55,077 bases of DNA from Gammaproteobacteria bacterium (lineage in GTDB: Bacteria; Pseudomonadota; Gammaproteobacteria; Steroidobacterales; Steroidobacteraceae). The number at the start of each line of letters is the position of its first letter. The first letter of the stretch is position 1. Made by a program: the position numbers and the translations under genes. The DNA is taken from contig VGVG01000009.1 in assembly GCA_016874055.1 (NCBI GenBank), positions 1-55,077 of the forward strand, given 5' to 3'. The notes under the pieces were generated by a model. That model was not told the DNA's origin, did not search any database, and saw only the letters and a list, made by a program, of their open reading frames with translations. This document shows, in pieces, positions 28,299 to 38,459 of this stretch.

Positions 28299-28328
28299 GC
28301 GCGGCGTGTTTTGCCTGAGGATGATATC

Positions 28329-29630
28329 GTGACGCAACGCCAACATTCTTCAACGATGCGGTCGTGGGCAGCGCTCCGTCGTGTGCGTCTAAGCCTCGCT
28401 CTCGCGCTCGTCTTCGGTGGAGCAGGTGCATCGGCTTTAGAACCGGACGCACCCGAGGTGGAGCCGCCGACTGCTGGGCCTACCGAGACGGTTGCACCTG
28501 CCGAGACGACCGCGCCAGTCGGAACAGTGACACCTGCTGAACCAGATGTAACGATAGATACATCGTTGCCCCAGCCGACAGTGCGTCTTGTGCGTCGTAA
28601 CGAAACCTTGATGTCGATTTCTCGCGAGTGGTCCGCGACCATCGGCGTCACGCTTCCGCAGGCCATGATCGGCATCTATCGTGCGAACCCGACGGCCTTT
28701 GGACCTCTGGGAATGAGCGAGATGGTCGTCGGGTCGATCCTCACGCTCCCTGATGCCGCCGCGCTGAACACCATTTCACCCGCGGCAGCCTCAAGCGAAG
28801 TCAGCCGAAGCCTACGCATCAGGCTTACCGGCGAGGCGGCTCCAACTCAGCTTAGCGCGCCGGCGCCCGGCCCCCCGACGCTGACGACTGCGCCTGCGAA
28901 GCCCACCGAGTTCACGCCTGACTCGACCCTGACCCCCTCGGGATCGGCTTCGGGCCCAACCGCCGAGTCTCCGGTCGCGACGCTGCCTGCGCTTGAGCTC
29001 GCGCCGTCCGCTGAACCCGCAACACCTGAGGTCAAGGTCGCGCGTTTAGAGGCCGACCTCCGGGCCGCTGCGGCCGAAATTGGTGTCCTCAAGGCTCGTC
29101 TCGCCGTTGCAGCCGGCCTCTCGGGCCCCCCTCCCGCCGTCGGCATCGGGCAGAGTGGTTGGGTGGCTGAGGCCCGTCGCTTGGCTGCCGAAGCCTGGTG
29201 GTCAACACCCGCTTTGCTGCTAATCTCGCTCGGTCTTTTAATTGCTTTCCTCGTTTCGCGTCAATCTCGCGTCGAGGCGGTCGAGCTCGCCCCCCGAAAG
29301 GAAATGTCCTACGACTTGCCGCCTATCAACGCCGCGCAGGACGCCGATCCCCTGATGGACGCGCCGCTGCGTACCGCCCCCGACTGCATCGCACCCGTTG
29401 CCGTCCCCTCAATCCCGGTCGTACCTGCAGCGTCGCCGATCAACGAGGATCGCGAAGGCGATCCGCCGCCCGTTGATGAAGCCGGCAACAAAATCAATCT
29501 CGCGCGCGCTTTCATCGAGATGCGTCAGCACGATGCGGCCATCCTCGAGTTGCAGGCAGCGCTGCGCCTTGGCGATGAGACGCAGCGGGTCGAGGCGATC
29601 CGCTTGCTCGACTCCCTACTGAAGTCGTGA
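28329..29630 (+). CDS. fimV: Short FimV/HubP-like polar protein
   Basis: A 433-residue inner-membrane protein with an N-terminal signal (VRLSLALALVFGGAGASALE), a LysM-like periplasmic region (VRRNETLMSISREW to GSILTLP), a long Pro/Thr/Ala-rich linker, a transmembrane helix at about 290-311 (TPALLLISLGLLIAFLVS), and a C-terminal cytoplasmic FimV domain with a TPR-like NKINLARAFIEMRQ. FimV/HubP proteins organise the cell pole, type IV pili and flagellum. It is about half the length of Pseudomonas FimV, which has more TPR repeats. GTG 28329 has a GAGGA site seven bases upstream; TTG 28311 and ATG 28356 are alternatives. No pilus genes are in the window. Confidence 0.82.
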   Translation: MTQRQHSSTMRSWAALRRVRLSLALALVFGGAGASALEPDAPEVEPPTAGPTETVAPAETTAPVGTVTPAEPDVTIDTSLPQPTVRLVRRNETLMSISREWSATIGVTLPQAMIGIYRANPTAFGPLGMSEMVVGSILTLPDAAALNTISPAAASSEVSRSLRIRLTGEAAPTQLSAPAPGPPTLTTAPAKPTEFTPDSTLTPSGSASGPTAESPVATLPALELAPSAEPATPEVKVARLEADLRAAAAEIGVLKARLAVAAGLSGPPPAVGIGQSGWVAEARRLAAEAWWSTPALLLISLGLLIAFLVSRQSRVEAVELAPRKEMSYDLPPINAAQDADPLMDAPLRTAPDCIAPVAVPSIPVVPAASPINEDREGDPPPVDEAGNKINLARAFIEMRQHDAAILELQAALRLGDETQRVEAIRLLDSLLKS

Positions 29631-29655
29631 CGGCCAAAACCGGAATGCCGGTTAC

Positions 29656-30420
29656 ATGACCCGCTGGGCCATGGGTGTCGAGTACGACGGCACGTATTTT
29701 TGTGGATGGCAGCACCAGCCTGGGTTACGCACGCTCGAAGATACCTTCGCGAAAGCCATCGGCAGTGTCGCTGACCACGCGATTTCTTTGATTTGTGGCG
29801 GACGCACTGACGCCGGCGTGCACGCGGCAGGGCAGGTGATCCACTTCGATTCCGAAGCCGTGCGCTCACCGCGTGCTTGGGTACTTGGCACTAACGCTAA
29901 CCTCGATCATAAGGCAAGCGTACGCTGGGCCATACCCGTACCCGAATATTTTCACGCGCGGTTCTCGGCGACTCGCCGTCACTACCGCTACACCATATTC
30001 AACCGAAGTGCACGCTCAGCGTTGTACGATGGTCGAGCTACGTGGGTACACGCTCCGCTCGACATCGTACGCATGCACGAAAGCGCACAGTATCTCGTCG
30101 GCGAGCATGACTTCAGCGCCTTTCGTGCGGTCGAGTGTCAATCAAGCTCGCCCATTCGGCGTATCGATCACTTACTGGTACAGCGAGAGGGTGAGGTGGT
30201 CCACATTGACGTTGCAGCGAACGCATTCTTACACCACATGGTGCGCAACATCGCAGGGCTCCTAATAGAGGTCGGTCGCGGTCTGCACGCTTCAGATGAG
30301 GTCAAAAACCTTTTAGAGGGTCGTGACCGTCGCCGCAATGCGCCGACTGCTGAGCCCGACGGCCTTTGTCTGCGTCGTATCGAGTATCCTAAAGGTTTTG
30401 AATTACCCGATCCGGTATAG
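29656..30420 (+). CDS. truA: tRNA pseudouridine(38-40) synthase
   Basis: TruA isomerises uridines 38-40 in the tRNA anticodon arm. The 254-residue protein has the catalytic D52 in [19 protein letters not shown], preceded by [14 protein letters not shown] and followed by [17 protein letters not shown] and [11 protein letters not shown]. It starts at ATG 29656, 26 bases after fimV, the same order as in pseudomonads. In those genomes trpF sits between truA and accD; here accD starts eight bases after truA, with no space for it. Confidence 0.96.
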   Translation: MTRWAMGVEYDGTYFCGWQHQPGLRTLEDTFAKAIGSVADHAISLICGGRTDAGVHAAGQVIHFDSEAVRSPRAWVLGTNANLDHKASVRWAIPVPEYFHARFSATRRHYRYTIFNRSARSALYDGRATWVHAPLDIVRMHESAQYLVGEHDFSAFRAVECQSSSPIRRIDHLLVQREGEVVHIDVAANAFLHHMVRNIAGLLIEVGRGLHASDEVKNLLEGRDRRRNAPTAEPDGLCLRRIEYPKGFELPDPV

Positions 30421-30427
30421 TCATTGT

Positions 30428-31309
30428 ATGGTCTGGTTTGAAAAAATCGTCCCCTCGCGCATCAAAACCGAACGTCGTTCTCGTTCGGTGCCAGAAGGGC
30501 TTTGGGTCAAGTGTACTGTTTGCGACTCGCCGCTCTATCGTGCTGAGCTCGAGCGCAACCTGTTCGTTTGCCCTAGGTGCGCGAATCACATGCGCATCGG
30601 TGCTCGCGATCGACTGCTGCGGTTTCTCGACCTTGATACCGCCAGAGAAATCGGTGAGCGGGTCACGCCAGAGGATCCGTTGAGGTTTCGCGACCGCAAG
30701 CGTTATCGCGACCGCTTCACCGCAGCCCAAAAAATTACCGGCGAGAAAGACGCACTGATTGTGATGTCGGGCAAGCTCGAAGAATTGCCTATCGTTGCCT
30801 GCGCTTTCGAGTTCCAGTTCTTGGGTGGCTCGATGGGTTCGGTCGTGGGTGAGCGCTTCCGTCGCGCCGTCGATCATGCCATCGAGCATCGCACGCCACT
30901 CATCTGTTTCTCAGCGAGCGGTGGTGCGCGCATGCAGGAAGCTCTGTTTTCTTTATTACAGATGGCTAAGACGAGCGCCGCACTTACCGAGTTGCAGGCC
31001 GCAGGTTTGCCTTTTATCTCGGTGCTCACGGATCCGACTACAGGTGGAGTGTCGGCAAGTTTTGCGATGCTCGGTGATCTCAACATCGCTGAGCCGCGTG
31101 CCCTTATCGGCTTTGCCGGCCCGCGCGTTATCGAGCAAACTGTGCGAGAAAAACTCCCCGAAGGCTTCCAGCGTAGCGAGTTCCTTCTTGAGCACGGCAT
31201 GATCGATCAGATCATCGACCGTCGTGATCTTCGGTCGCGCCTAGCTGAGCTGCTGCGTATGCTGCTTCGTCAGCCTGCGGTAACTCCTGCTGGTAATGCA
31301 GCTCCCTGA
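30428..31309 (+). CDS. accD: Acetyl-CoA carboxylase carboxyltransferase subunit beta
   Basis: AccD forms the carboxyltransferase of acetyl-CoA carboxylase with AccA, producing malonyl-CoA for fatty acid synthesis. The zinc ribbon uses C29, C32, C48 and C51 (CTVCDSPL ... VCPRC). The crotonase-fold part contains [34 protein letters not shown] and [16 protein letters not shown]. The protein has 293 residues (E. coli 304). The start is ATG 30428; the frame is open further up inside truA. AccA, AccB and AccC are not here. It overlaps folC by 14 bases. Confidence 0.96.
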   Translation: MVWFEKIVPSRIKTERRSRSVPEGLWVKCTVCDSPLYRAELERNLFVCPRCANHMRIGARDRLLRFLDLDTAREIGERVTPEDPLRFRDRKRYRDRFTAAQKITGEKDALIVMSGKLEELPIVACAFEFQFLGGSMGSVVGERFRRAVDHAIEHRTPLICFSASGGARMQEALFSLLQMAKTSAALTELQAAGLPFISVLTDPTTGGVSASFAMLGDLNIAEPRALIGFAGPRVIEQTVREKLPEGFQRSEFLLEHGMIDQIIDRRDLRSRLAELLRMLLRQPAVTPAGNAAP

Positions 31310-32561
31310 CTGGCTCGCCTTCCAACAGGCGCAGCACTCCGACGCGATCGCGCTTGGAATCGACCGCGTGCGCGACGTCGCAAACCGCCTCGGTCTCTTG
31401 GCTTTTAAATATCCCTCGATCATCGTCGGTGGGACTAACGGCAAGGGCTCGACTGTCGCGTTCCTGACAGCGCTATGTCGCGCAGCGGGTCTGCGCACCG
31501 GCACGTACACCTCACCGCATCTGCAGCGCTACAACGAGCGTATTACAATCAACGGCCAGCCCGTCGATGACGCCACGCTCCTCCGAGCCTTCGAGCGTAT
31601 CGAACAGGCAAGGGGCGATACGCCACTCACCTTTTTTGAGTACGGGACCCTCGCGGCCTTTCTAATCTTTGACGAGGGTGCCGTCCGGGCTGCCGTCATC
31701 GAAGTCGGGCTTGGGGGCCGTCTCGATGCGACTAATATCATTGACGCGGATGTCGCCGTGCTCTGCTCGGTTGGGCTCGATCATCAAGACTGGCTCGGTC
31801 CCACGGTCGAGGACATCGGGCGCGAGAAGGCGGGCGTTTTCCGCGAACGACGGCCTGTAATTTTGGGGTCATCTGAAATGCCGCGGAGCGTTCATGATGC
31901 CGTTGAGCGCCTGCGGTGCCACGTATCGCAGCTCGATCAAGATTTTTTCTTCGAGCGAGTCGGGAAGGGCTTTTGTTGGCGAAGCAAAGATCGTGCCTTC
32001 GAGTCGCTCCCGTTACCAGCGCTCCAAGGACCCATCCAATTGCGCAACGCCGCCACGGCCATCGCTGCATTCACCGCTTGGCACCGAGTCTGTCCGACAC
32101 CTGACCGTGAACTCATCGCCCGCGGGCTCGCGACCGCCGAACTGCGCGGTCGGTTTCAGCGTATCGCGCCGACGCAGGCGGAAGACCCGGAGTGGATTCT
32201 CGATGTTGCCCACAACGAGGACTCGGCCCGCGTGCTCGCTGAGGCACTCAAGGTCTCATCCTCTGGAGGTAAGACCTTTGGCGTCGTTGGGATACTGCAG
32301 AACAAGGACGCCGGCACCATCGGCGAGTCGCTTGTCGGGGTCATCGACGAGTGGGTGCTCTGCGGCCTTGTAGGTCCCCGCGGCAGTAGCGCTGAGGAAT
32401 TACGCTCGCGATTACCAGCGCGCTGCCGCAGTATCGCGCTCGCACCCGATGTCTCCCACGGGTGCGCGACGGCGAGAGCGCTCGCTCGGCGCGGCGATCG
32501 CATCGTCGTCTTTGGATCCTTTCACGTCGTCGGCCCGGCGCTGGACTGGCTTGGTTTATAA
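31296..32561 (+). CDS. folC: Folylpolyglutamate/dihydrofolate synthase
   Basis: FolC adds glutamate to dihydropteroate and then lengthens the folate polyglutamate tail. The 421-residue protein has the Mur ligase-like P-loop [14 protein letters not shown] near residue 47, [13 protein letters not shown] and the C-terminal [18 protein letters not shown]. Its start lies within the end of accD, the conserved accD-folC overlap of this operon. Along with folD and glyA it shows a working folate pathway downstream of the broken folE2. Confidence 0.95.
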   Translation: MQLPDWLAFQQAQHSDAIALGIDRVRDVANRLGLLAFKYPSIIVGGTNGKGSTVAFLTALCRAAGLRTGTYTSPHLQRYNERITINGQPVDDATLLRAFERIEQARGDTPLTFFEYGTLAAFLIFDEGAVRAAVIEVGLGGRLDATNIIDADVAVLCSVGLDHQDWLGPTVEDIGREKAGVFRERRPVILGSSEMPRSVHDAVERLRCHVSQLDQDFFFERVGKGFCWRSKDRAFESLPLPALQGPIQLRNAATAIAAFTAWHRVCPTPDRELIARGLATAELRGRFQRIAPTQAEDPEWILDVAHNEDSARVLAEALKVSSSGGKTFGVVGILQNKDAGTIGESLVGVIDEWVLCGLVGPRGSSAEELRSRLPARCRSIALAPDVSHGCATARALARRGDRIVVFGSFHVVGPALDWLGL

Positions 32562-32569
32562 TTTCCCGC

Positions 32570-33178
32570 TTGGACACTGCGCTTAAACACCGGCTTACCG
32601 GTACCGTCATTCTCGTTTTTCTGGCCGTGCTGCTGTTGCCGGAGCTGCTGACTGGTTCCGGCGAGGTCGCGAAGGCGCGGTTGGCTATCCCAAATAATTC
32701 TGGCGATGGTGAGCGCCGCTTCGAGGTCGATCTCACCGAATCCGCGTCCGCCCCTGCGTTGGCGTTACCGCAGCAACCGCAATCGCAACCTGCCGCCGAG
32801 GTGCCCATCGGACTGTCCGTCCCCGCGACGATATTACCCTCGCCTGCGGCCACGCCGGCGCCCGCCATCGCGGCTGTGCCTGAAGAGAGGATGTTAACGC
32901 CCGCGCCCACGCCGACACCCAAAACCGAACCGAAGCCTGCTGCAAAATCGTTAGGTAGCTACTACGTGCAGGTGGGCATCTTCGTGAATGCGGCGAGCGC
33001 GCGCCGTTTAGAGCGTCAGCTGCGCGACAAGAAATTTGGAGTCGTCGTCGATCAGCTCAACCGCTCGGGGAAAGAGATGTTCCGCGTTCGCGTGGGACCC
33101 GAGGCCAACCGAGCTGCGGCGAACGCGCTCGCAAAAAAACTCACTGATGCCGGGCATACAGGTTCGATTGTGAAGTAG
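32570..33178 (+). CDS. dedD: DedD, SPOR-domain septal protein
   Basis: A 202-residue bitopic inner-membrane protein. A membrane helix sits at about 13-30 (GTVILVFLAVLLLPELL), then an Ala/Pro-rich linker and a C-terminal SPOR domain from about residue 128 (GSYYVQVGIFVNAASA...). SPOR domains bind denuded peptidoglycan at the division septum. No ATG precedes the helix; TTG 32570, nine bases after the folC stop, gives LDTALKHRLTG, which aligns with the E. coli DedD start. The position between folC and cvpA supports the assignment. Confidence 0.88.
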   Translation: MDTALKHRLTGTVILVFLAVLLLPELLTGSGEVAKARLAIPNNSGDGERRFEVDLTESASAPALALPQQPQSQPAAEVPIGLSVPATILPSPAATPAPAIAAVPEERMLTPAPTPTPKTEPKPAAKSLGSYYVQVGIFVNAASARRLERQLRDKKFGVVVDQLNRSGKEMFRVRVGPEANRAAANALAKKLTDAGHTGSIVK

Positions 33179-33219
33179 AATTCGTACCGCGTGGTACTTG
33201 CGCGGTCAGAGGTTAAGGC

Positions 33220-33735
33220 ATGACGTGGCTGGATATCATTATCACGGTCGTCTTCCTGGTCTTCGCTGTGCTCGGTCTCATGCGCGGTCTTATTGCTGAG
33301 GTATTCAGTCTGCTTACCTGGGTCGTCGCGCTCTTTATCGGTTCCCATTACGGCGGACTCGCACGACCTTATGTTGATTCATTCGTCACTAACACCAAGT
33401 ATCAAGGTCTCGTCTCGTGTGTGCTCGTCGGCGTCGCAACCTTCATAATCGTGGAGCTCATCGGCCTTATATTAGGTAGAAAAATTAACGCGACTATCTT
33501 TGCGCCGATTAATCGTATGCTCGGCATGCTGTTCGGCGCGGCGCGTGGCGCCATAGTTGTCGGCTTCTTCACACTGCTCGCATTGCAGTTCGGGGTCGAA
33601 GACGAGGCCGTCTGGAAAGCCTCGAAATTGCGCACGGCAGCAACCACCTCTGCCGAGCTTCTCGATAGTCTTGTCGACTTCGAAGCACTCGTGCGTGATC
33701 AAAGTATTATCGGGCGCCCGAAAGTCCCTACCTAA
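33220..33735 (+). CDS. cvpA: CvpA family membrane protein
   Basis: A 171-residue inner-membrane protein, with about four predicted helices: IIITVVFLVFAVLGLMRG, VFSLLTWVVALFIGSHYGG, LVGVATFIIVELIGLILG and GAIVVGFFTLLALQFGV. CvpA is needed for colicin V production in E. coli and helps maintain envelope function; the exact biochemical role is unsettled. The start ATG 33220 is 41 bases after dedD. purF follows, the usual order. Confidence 0.93.
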   Translation: MTWLDIIITVVFLVFAVLGLMRGLIAEVFSLLTWVVALFIGSHYGGLARPYVDSFVTNTKYQGLVSCVLVGVATFIIVELIGLILGRKINATIFAPINRMLGMLFGAARGAIVVGFFTLLALQFGVEDEAVWKASKLRTAATTSAELLDSLVDFEALVRDQSIIGRPKVPT

Positions 33736-33753
33736 TCATCATTGGGCGAATTT

Positions 33754-35259
33754 ATGTGTGGCATTACAGGTATCGTCGGTAAAAGTCCCGTCAACTCGCA
33801 GCTCTATGAGGCGTTGACGGTGCTGCAGCATCGTGGCCAGGACGCCGCGGGTATCGTTACCGCCGTCGACGGACTCGTCCGCATGCGAAAGGGGCAGGGC
33901 CTCGTGCGCGACGTCTTCAGTCAGCAAGACATGCTTGAACTGCGCGGCAACATCGGAATCGGTCACGTGCGTTACCCGACCGCCGGCAGCGACACCGTCT
34001 CCGAAGCGCAGCCGTTTTACGTGAATGCCCCGTACGGCATCGCACTTGGGCATAACGGTAACCTAACGAACGCGTCTGAACTCGCCGATGTGCTTATCCG
34101 CGAGGAGCGTCGTCATCTCAATACGTCATCCGACTCCGAAGTACTGCTTAACGTGCTCGCGTCCGAGTTGCAGCGCGTCGGTACGCCTCGCGTTATGGCG
34201 GTGGACTTATTTGCAGCGGTTACCGCACTCTTTCGTCGGTGTCGCGGTGCTTATGCCGTCATCGCAATGGTGGTCGGTCACGGGATACTGGGATTTCGCG
34301 ATCCGAACGGCATCCGTCCACTCGTGATCGGTCAGCGCGAGACTGTGAAGGGCACCGAGTTTATGCTCGCCTCAGAGTCGGTCGCGCTCGATATGCTTGG
34401 CTTTACGCAGGTGCGCGATGTGGCCCCAGGCGAAGCGGTTTTCATCGATGAGGCGGGTCGTCTGTGCTCGCAGCAGTGTGTCGCAACGACGCGTCAAGCG
34501 CCCTGTATCTTTGAGTACGTTTACTTTGCGAGACCCGATAGCATCATCGACAACGTGTCGGTGCAGCGTGCTCGCATGCGTATGGGGGATCGCCTCGCTG
34601 AAAAAATCCGCCGCGAACGACCTGATCACGATATCGACGTTGTGATTCCAGTGCCTGATACGAGCCGCGTCGCGGCGTTACAGCTGGCGCAAGGCCTTTG
34701 CATCAAGTTCCGCGAGGGGTTCATCAAGAACCGCTACATTGGTCGCACGTTCATCATGCCTGGCCAGGACGAACGTCGAAAATCAGTGCGCTCTAAGCTC
34801 AATGCGATCGATCTTGAGTTTCGTAACAAGAACGTGCTGCTCGTCGATGACTCGATCGTTCGTGGTACGACGTCTGCACAAATTATTGAGCTAGCGCGTG
34901 ACGCCGGTGCACTCAAAGTGTATTTCGCCTCGGCGGCGCCCCCGGTAAGACATCCGAATGTCTACGGTATCGACATGCCGGCCGCATCCGAGCTTGTTGC
35001 TGCAGGGCGCACAGAGGAGGAAGTTCGCGAGATCATCAATGCCGATTGGTTGATCTATCAAGATCTCACCGATCTTGAGCTAGCCTGTCAGCACGACGAC
35101 TCTTACGTCACCGAGTTTGACACGTCCTGCTTCTCGGGTAGGTACATCACGGGCGATGTCACCGCTGAATACCTCGAGCGTTTGCAGCGAGAACGTTCCG
35201 ATGCGGCTAAGGTGCGTCGACGGAGCGGCATTTCGCTCAAGGTTGTTCACGGCGTTTGA
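33754..35259 (+). CDS. purF: Amidophosphoribosyltransferase
   Basis: PurF catalyses the first committed step of purine synthesis, forming phosphoribosylamine from PRPP and glutamine. The protein must begin [12 protein letters not shown] so that Cys2 becomes the N-terminal nucleophile, which fixes the start at ATG 33754 rather than the in-frame TTG at 33742. The glutaminase part holds [14 protein letters not shown] and GHVRYPTAG; the phosphoribosyltransferase part has the PRPP motif [14 protein letters not shown]. With 501 residues it matches the E. coli protein. The miaE start overlaps the stop as TGATG. Confidence 0.97.
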   Translation: MCGITGIVGKSPVNSQLYEALTVLQHRGQDAAGIVTAVDGLVRMRKGQGLVRDVFSQQDMLELRGNIGIGHVRYPTAGSDTVSEAQPFYVNAPYGIALGHNGNLTNASELADVLIREERRHLNTSSDSEVLLNVLASELQRVGTPRVMAVDLFAAVTALFRRCRGAYAVIAMVVGHGILGFRDPNGIRPLVIGQRETVKGTEFMLASESVALDMLGFTQVRDVAPGEAVFIDEAGRLCSQQCVATTRQAPCIFEYVYFARPDSIIDNVSVQRARMRMGDRLAEKIRRERPDHDIDVVIPVPDTSRVAALQLAQGLCIKFREGFIKNRYIGRTFIMPGQDERRKSVRSKLNAIDLEFRNKNVLLVDDSIVRGTTSAQIIELARDAGALKVYFASAAPPVRHPNVYGIDMPAASELVAAGRTEEEVREIINADWLIYQDLTDLELACQHDDSYVTEFDTSCFSGRYITGDVTAEYLERLQRERSDAAKVRRRSGISLKVVHGV

Positions 35260-35885
35260 TGCGGCCGCCCCTGCGTGTAGCGACCCCGGATGAGTGGGTT
35301 GAGGAAGCCATCCGTCGCTGGCCAGAGTTGGTTGCCGATCACGCAAACTGCGAGAAAAAAGCGGCTTCCACGGCGCTAGCACTGATGTTCGCGTATCCCG
35401 AAGATCGTGCACTCGTTGCAAAGCTCTCTAAACTCGCTCGAGAAGAGCTGCGTCACTTTGAGCAGGTCGACAAGTTGATGCAGGCACACGCGGTGCCCTA
35501 TTTGCGACGTAAGCCCGGTCGCTACGCTTCGGCGCTGCGTGAAGCCGTGAGGACCCACGAGCCGTATCGTAAGCTCGACCTCTTACTTTGCGGGGCGCTC
35601 ATCGAGGCAAGATCCTGTGAGCGGTTTTCTTTACTTTCGAGTCGAAGTGCGGGTGGGAGTTTGCCCACCGATATCGTAGCGTTGTACGAGGGGCTACAGG
35701 CGTCCGAGGCGCGGCACTGCGAGCTCTACCTCAAGCTCGCTGAGGCGCACGTCAATGCCCATCCAGAGTGCGAGCGACAAAAATCTTGGTCAGTACGCCT
35801 CGAAGAACTCGCGACCCTTGAAGCTGATCTCGCCACGAGCACGGATGCGGAGTTCAGGTTTCATTCAGGATTGCCGCAGGGCTGA
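35259..35885 (+). CDS. miaE: MiaE-like tRNA hydroxylase
   Basis: A ferritin-like diiron monooxygenase family protein of 208 residues. MiaE hydroxylates the isopentenyl group of ms2i6A37 in tRNA. Likely iron ligands are Glu in CEKKAASTALALMFAYPE, EELRHFEQV (ExxH), EARSCERF, and ASEARHCELYL (ExxH), the paired pattern of the family. ATG 35259 shares a base with the purF stop (TGATG). It is the last gene of the accD-purF run and is convergent with lpxH. MiaA and MiaB are not in the window. Confidence 0.88.
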   Translation: MRPPLRVATPDEWVEEAIRRWPELVADHANCEKKAASTALALMFAYPEDRALVAKLSKLAREELRHFEQVDKLMQAHAVPYLRRKPGRYASALREAVRTHEPYRKLDLLLCGALIEARSCERFSLLSSRSAGGSLPTDIVALYEGLQASEARHCELYLKLAEAHVNAHPECERQKSWSVRLEELATLEADLATSTDAEFRFHSGLPQG

Positions 35886-35895
35886 GCTCAAGCGC

Positions 35896-36636
35896 TCAGG
35901 CAATTTTTCGTCGCTGCCAGCCGTCAGCGGTGACCTCCAGATATTCCCCCGCCTCGTCCCATGCCGAGAGCACGACGCGTTCGGCATTACCGTCACGGGT
36001 GATGTGACGATGTTCGGCAGGGCGGTGCGTGTGTCCATGAATCATCTTGCGCGTGCCACTCGCCTCGAGGGCTGCGATTACGGCCGAAGGAGTGACATCC
36101 ATAATGGTCGCAGCGGTAGCTCGGGTGTGCACTTTGCTACCGGCGCGTGTGGCATTAGCGAGTATCTGTCGCGCATCCATCGGGAGCTTGAGCACGCGAT
36201 CCCTAAACCTCGGATCACGCACAATCGTACGAAGCTCCTGATACGCGGTATCACCGGTACACATGAGATCACCGTGGGTCAGCAGCACGCGCTCGCCGAC
36301 GAGGGTGACGACCGACGGGTCCGAAATAAGCGTCCCACCGATACGTCGTTCGAAGGCCTCGCCGTACAAAAAATCTCGATTGCCCTGCATCACGTAGACG
36401 GCGACCCCCGCATCCGAGAGCGCACGCAGCGCCACACAGACCCGATTACATACCGGATTCGGATCGTCATCGCCAATCCAGATCTCGAAGAGGTCACCGA
36501 GGATGTGCAGGGACGTTGCTCCGCGAGCCTCGCCCTCGAGAAAGCGCGAAAACGCTTCAATGGTCGCAGGCGTGCTCGAGTCGAGATGCAGGTCGGAGAC
36601 GAACAGGTGGCGCACGAGCGCGATTCTAGCCATCAT
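35896..36636 (-). CDS. lpxH: UDP-2,3-diacylglucosamine diphosphatase
   Basis: LpxH hydrolyses UDP-2,3-diacylglucosamine to lipid X, an early step of lipid A synthesis at the inner membrane. The 246-residue metallophosphoesterase has the metal motifs in order: VSDLHLDS, LGDLFEIWIGDDD, GNRDF, LTHGDLMC and HGHTHRP. This shows that the organism makes lipopolysaccharide. The start is Met1 or Met2 (36636 or 36633). It is divergent from the small winged-helix gene. Confidence 0.94.
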   Translation of the reverse strand: MMARIALVRHLFVSDLHLDSSTPATIEAFSRFLEGEARGATSLHILGDLFEIWIGDDDPNPVCNRVCVALRALSDAGVAVYVMQGNRDFLYGEAFERRIGGTLISDPSVVTLVGERVLLTHGDLMCTGDTAYQELRTIVRDPRFRDRVLKLPMDARQILANATRAGSKVHTRATAATIMDVTPSAVIAALEASGTRKMIHGHTHRPAEHRHITRDGNAERVVLSAWDEAGEYLEVTADGWQRRKIA

Positions 36637-36657
36637 TCTGAATCAACGGCACACAGC

Positions 36658-36671
36658 GGGTTAAAATACCC
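36658..36671. promoter_or_regulatory. Possible -10 region of the gltX operon
   Basis: TAAAAT at 36662-36667 sits inside the near-palindrome GGGTTAAAATACCC, in the 64-base gap between lpxH and the winged-helix gene. No convincing -35 is seen at the right distance. It is the only AT-rich element in this divergent gap. Confidence 0.3.
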
Positions 36672-36700
36672 GTGTTTGAGACCGCTCGGCCGGGGTTAAT

Positions 36701-37051
36701 ATGAAGACGCGATCTTTCGATGTGAAATCCTGTGCAGAGGCGCTCGCCGAGGTCTCCATAACCGCCCAATCGGGTCGCGCCGAATACGAGGTATGCATCA
36801 GTTTTGCGACGCCCGAGTTACTCTGCGAGGTACGCACCGCAAAGCGTTGGGGACTGATCAAGAAGATGTGCGGCGCGAGGCCATTGTCGATTCGTAAGAC
36901 GGCATGGTGGGTCGATCGCTACGTCAAAGCCGTTCACGGTGATATGAGGGCCTTACTTCAGTCGGGTGAGCTACGACGTACGGACGACGAGGGCATCGAG
37001 TTCCCGTATGGCGCCATCAATGTCAAGTTCTTGTTTAACGCTGCCCGATGA
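36701..37051 (+). CDS. Small winged-helix protein, COG4190/HVO_A0114-like
   Basis: A 116-residue protein. Residues about 40-116 follow the pattern of the COG4190 (HVO_A0114) putative DNA-binding family: TPELLCEVRTAKRWGLIKKM, then RPLSIRKTAWWVDRYVKAVH as the recognition-helix segment, GDMRALLQSGELRRTDDEG as helix and wing, and FPYGAINVKFLF as the closing strands. Family members are often partners of toxin-like proteins or regulators. No toxin is adjacent. It overlaps gltX by ATGA, so it is translated with glutamyl-tRNA synthetase. What it binds is unknown. Confidence 0.72.
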   Translation: MKTRSFDVKSCAEALAEVSITAQSGRAEYEVCISFATPELLCEVRTAKRWGLIKKMCGARPLSIRKTAWWVDRYVKAVHGDMRALLQSGELRRTDDEGIEFPYGAINVKFLFNAAR

Positions 37052-38442
37052 TCCATCCCTCGATCACTACCCGCTTCGCACCGAGCCCCACGGGCGAGTT
37101 GCACCTCGGCAATGCGCGTACCGCGCTTTTCAACTGGCTGCTTGCTGAGCATAACGGCGGCCGTTTTCTACTGCGCATCGAAGACTCGGACGCAGAGCGT
37201 AGCAAGCCGAAATTCACCAAACAAATCATGGAAGATCTGCAATGGCTAGGTCTCTCGTGGGATGGTGAGATCCTCGCGCAGAGTCAGCGTGGCGCGGTCT
37301 ACCGCGAAGCGCTCGATAAGCTCGAGCGGGCAGGCCGTGTGTACCCCTGCTACTGCACGCCCCTCGAAATCGAAGTGAGCCGAAAGTTGCAGCTTGCCTC
37401 GGGTCGGCCTCCTCGTTACGCGGGTACCTGCCGCACTCTCAATGACTCGGAGCGCACCGCCAAACTCGCGGAAGGTCGCAAGCCTACGCTACGGTTTAAA
37501 GTGCCTGATAGTGGCCTTATTGAGTTCGTCGATCTCGTGCACGGCGAGCAGCGCTTCGAGAGCGCAGATATCGGCGATTTCATCGTTCAGCGTGCCGATG
37601 GCTCGGCAGCGTTCTTCTTCTCGAATGTACTCGATGACGCTTTGAGCGGCGTCACTACGGTCTTACGCGGTGAGGATCATCTCTCCAACACGTCTCGCCA
37701 GCTGCTCATCGCAACGGCGCTAGAGCTCAAGGTACCGACCTACGGCCACCTCTCGCTAATCACGGCGGCTGATGGCTCACCGCTGTCAAAACGTCACGGC
37801 GCGAAATCTTTAAGAGAGTTGCGTGAACAGGGCTATTTGCCAAAAGCACTTGTCAATCATCTCTTTAGGCTTGGCCACTCGAGCGATCTACACGATCTCC
37901 TCGACATCCAAAAACTCGCCGTCGGGTTTAAGCCTGCGCATTTGGTGCGCTCACCGGCACGATTCGATCCCGTACAACTCGAGGTGTGGCAGCGCCAGGC
38001 CGTACATGCGCTCTCTAGCGACGAGGCGCTCGCGTGGATGCGTCCGCAGCTGCCAGACACGCTGGATTCGGCCTCTGCGGGCGCCTTTGCTTCGGTATTC
38101 CACCAAAATCTCCTCTTGCCATCGGACGCGGCGTATTGGGTACAGGTCGTCTTCGGAGAACCGCCGGAGCACGATGCCGAAGGTATCAAGCTGATTAGAT
38201 GCGCTGGCCCTGCATTTTTTAAGGCAGCGGCCGCGGCTATTCGTATGCACGGCACCGACTGGAAAGCGGTGACCACGGCGATTCGCGAGCAGACCGGTCG
38301 CAAAGGCCCCGAGCTCTTCAAGCCGCTTCGGCAAGCGCTCACCGGACGCCACGACGGTCCCGAGCTCGCGCGGCTCCTAAAGATCATCACGGCCGCGCGC
38401 GCGATCGCACGCCTTGAGCGACTATCATCTGCGATCGCCTGA
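37048..38442 (+). CDS. gltX: Glutamyl-tRNA synthetase
   Basis: Class I synthetase charging tRNA-Glu. The 464-residue protein opens [20 protein letters not shown], the HIGH-type signature, and has [20 protein letters not shown] as the KMSKS-type loop. A CYCTP segment near residue 100 resembles the zinc-binding region of the bacterial enzyme. It overlaps the winged-helix gene by four bases and is followed by cysS after 17 bases. The neighbouring synthetase pair suggests one transcript. Confidence 0.96.
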   Translation: MIHPSITTRFAPSPTGELHLGNARTALFNWLLAEHNGGRFLLRIEDSDAERSKPKFTKQIMEDLQWLGLSWDGEILAQSQRGAVYREALDKLERAGRVYPCYCTPLEIEVSRKLQLASGRPPRYAGTCRTLNDSERTAKLAEGRKPTLRFKVPDSGLIEFVDLVHGEQRFESADIGDFIVQRADGSAAFFFSNVLDDALSGVTTVLRGEDHLSNTSRQLLIATALELKVPTYGHLSLITAADGSPLSKRHGAKSLRELREQGYLPKALVNHLFRLGHSSDLHDLLDIQKLAVGFKPAHLVRSPARFDPVQLEVWQRQAVHALSSDEALAWMRPQLPDTLDSASAGAFASVFHQNLLLPSDAAYWVQVVFGEPPEHDAEGIKLIRCAGPAFFKAAAAAIRMHGTDWKAVTTAIREQTGRKGPELFKPLRQALTGRHDGPELARLLKIITAARAIARLERLSSAIA

Positions 38443-38459
38443 AAACGCGCACGCGACCT

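Noticed and set aside
35755-36699. A 314-codon plus-strand open frame over lpxH
   Set aside because: LpxH on the minus strand has all metal motifs in order. The plus frame is Arg/His-rich and has no recognisable domain.
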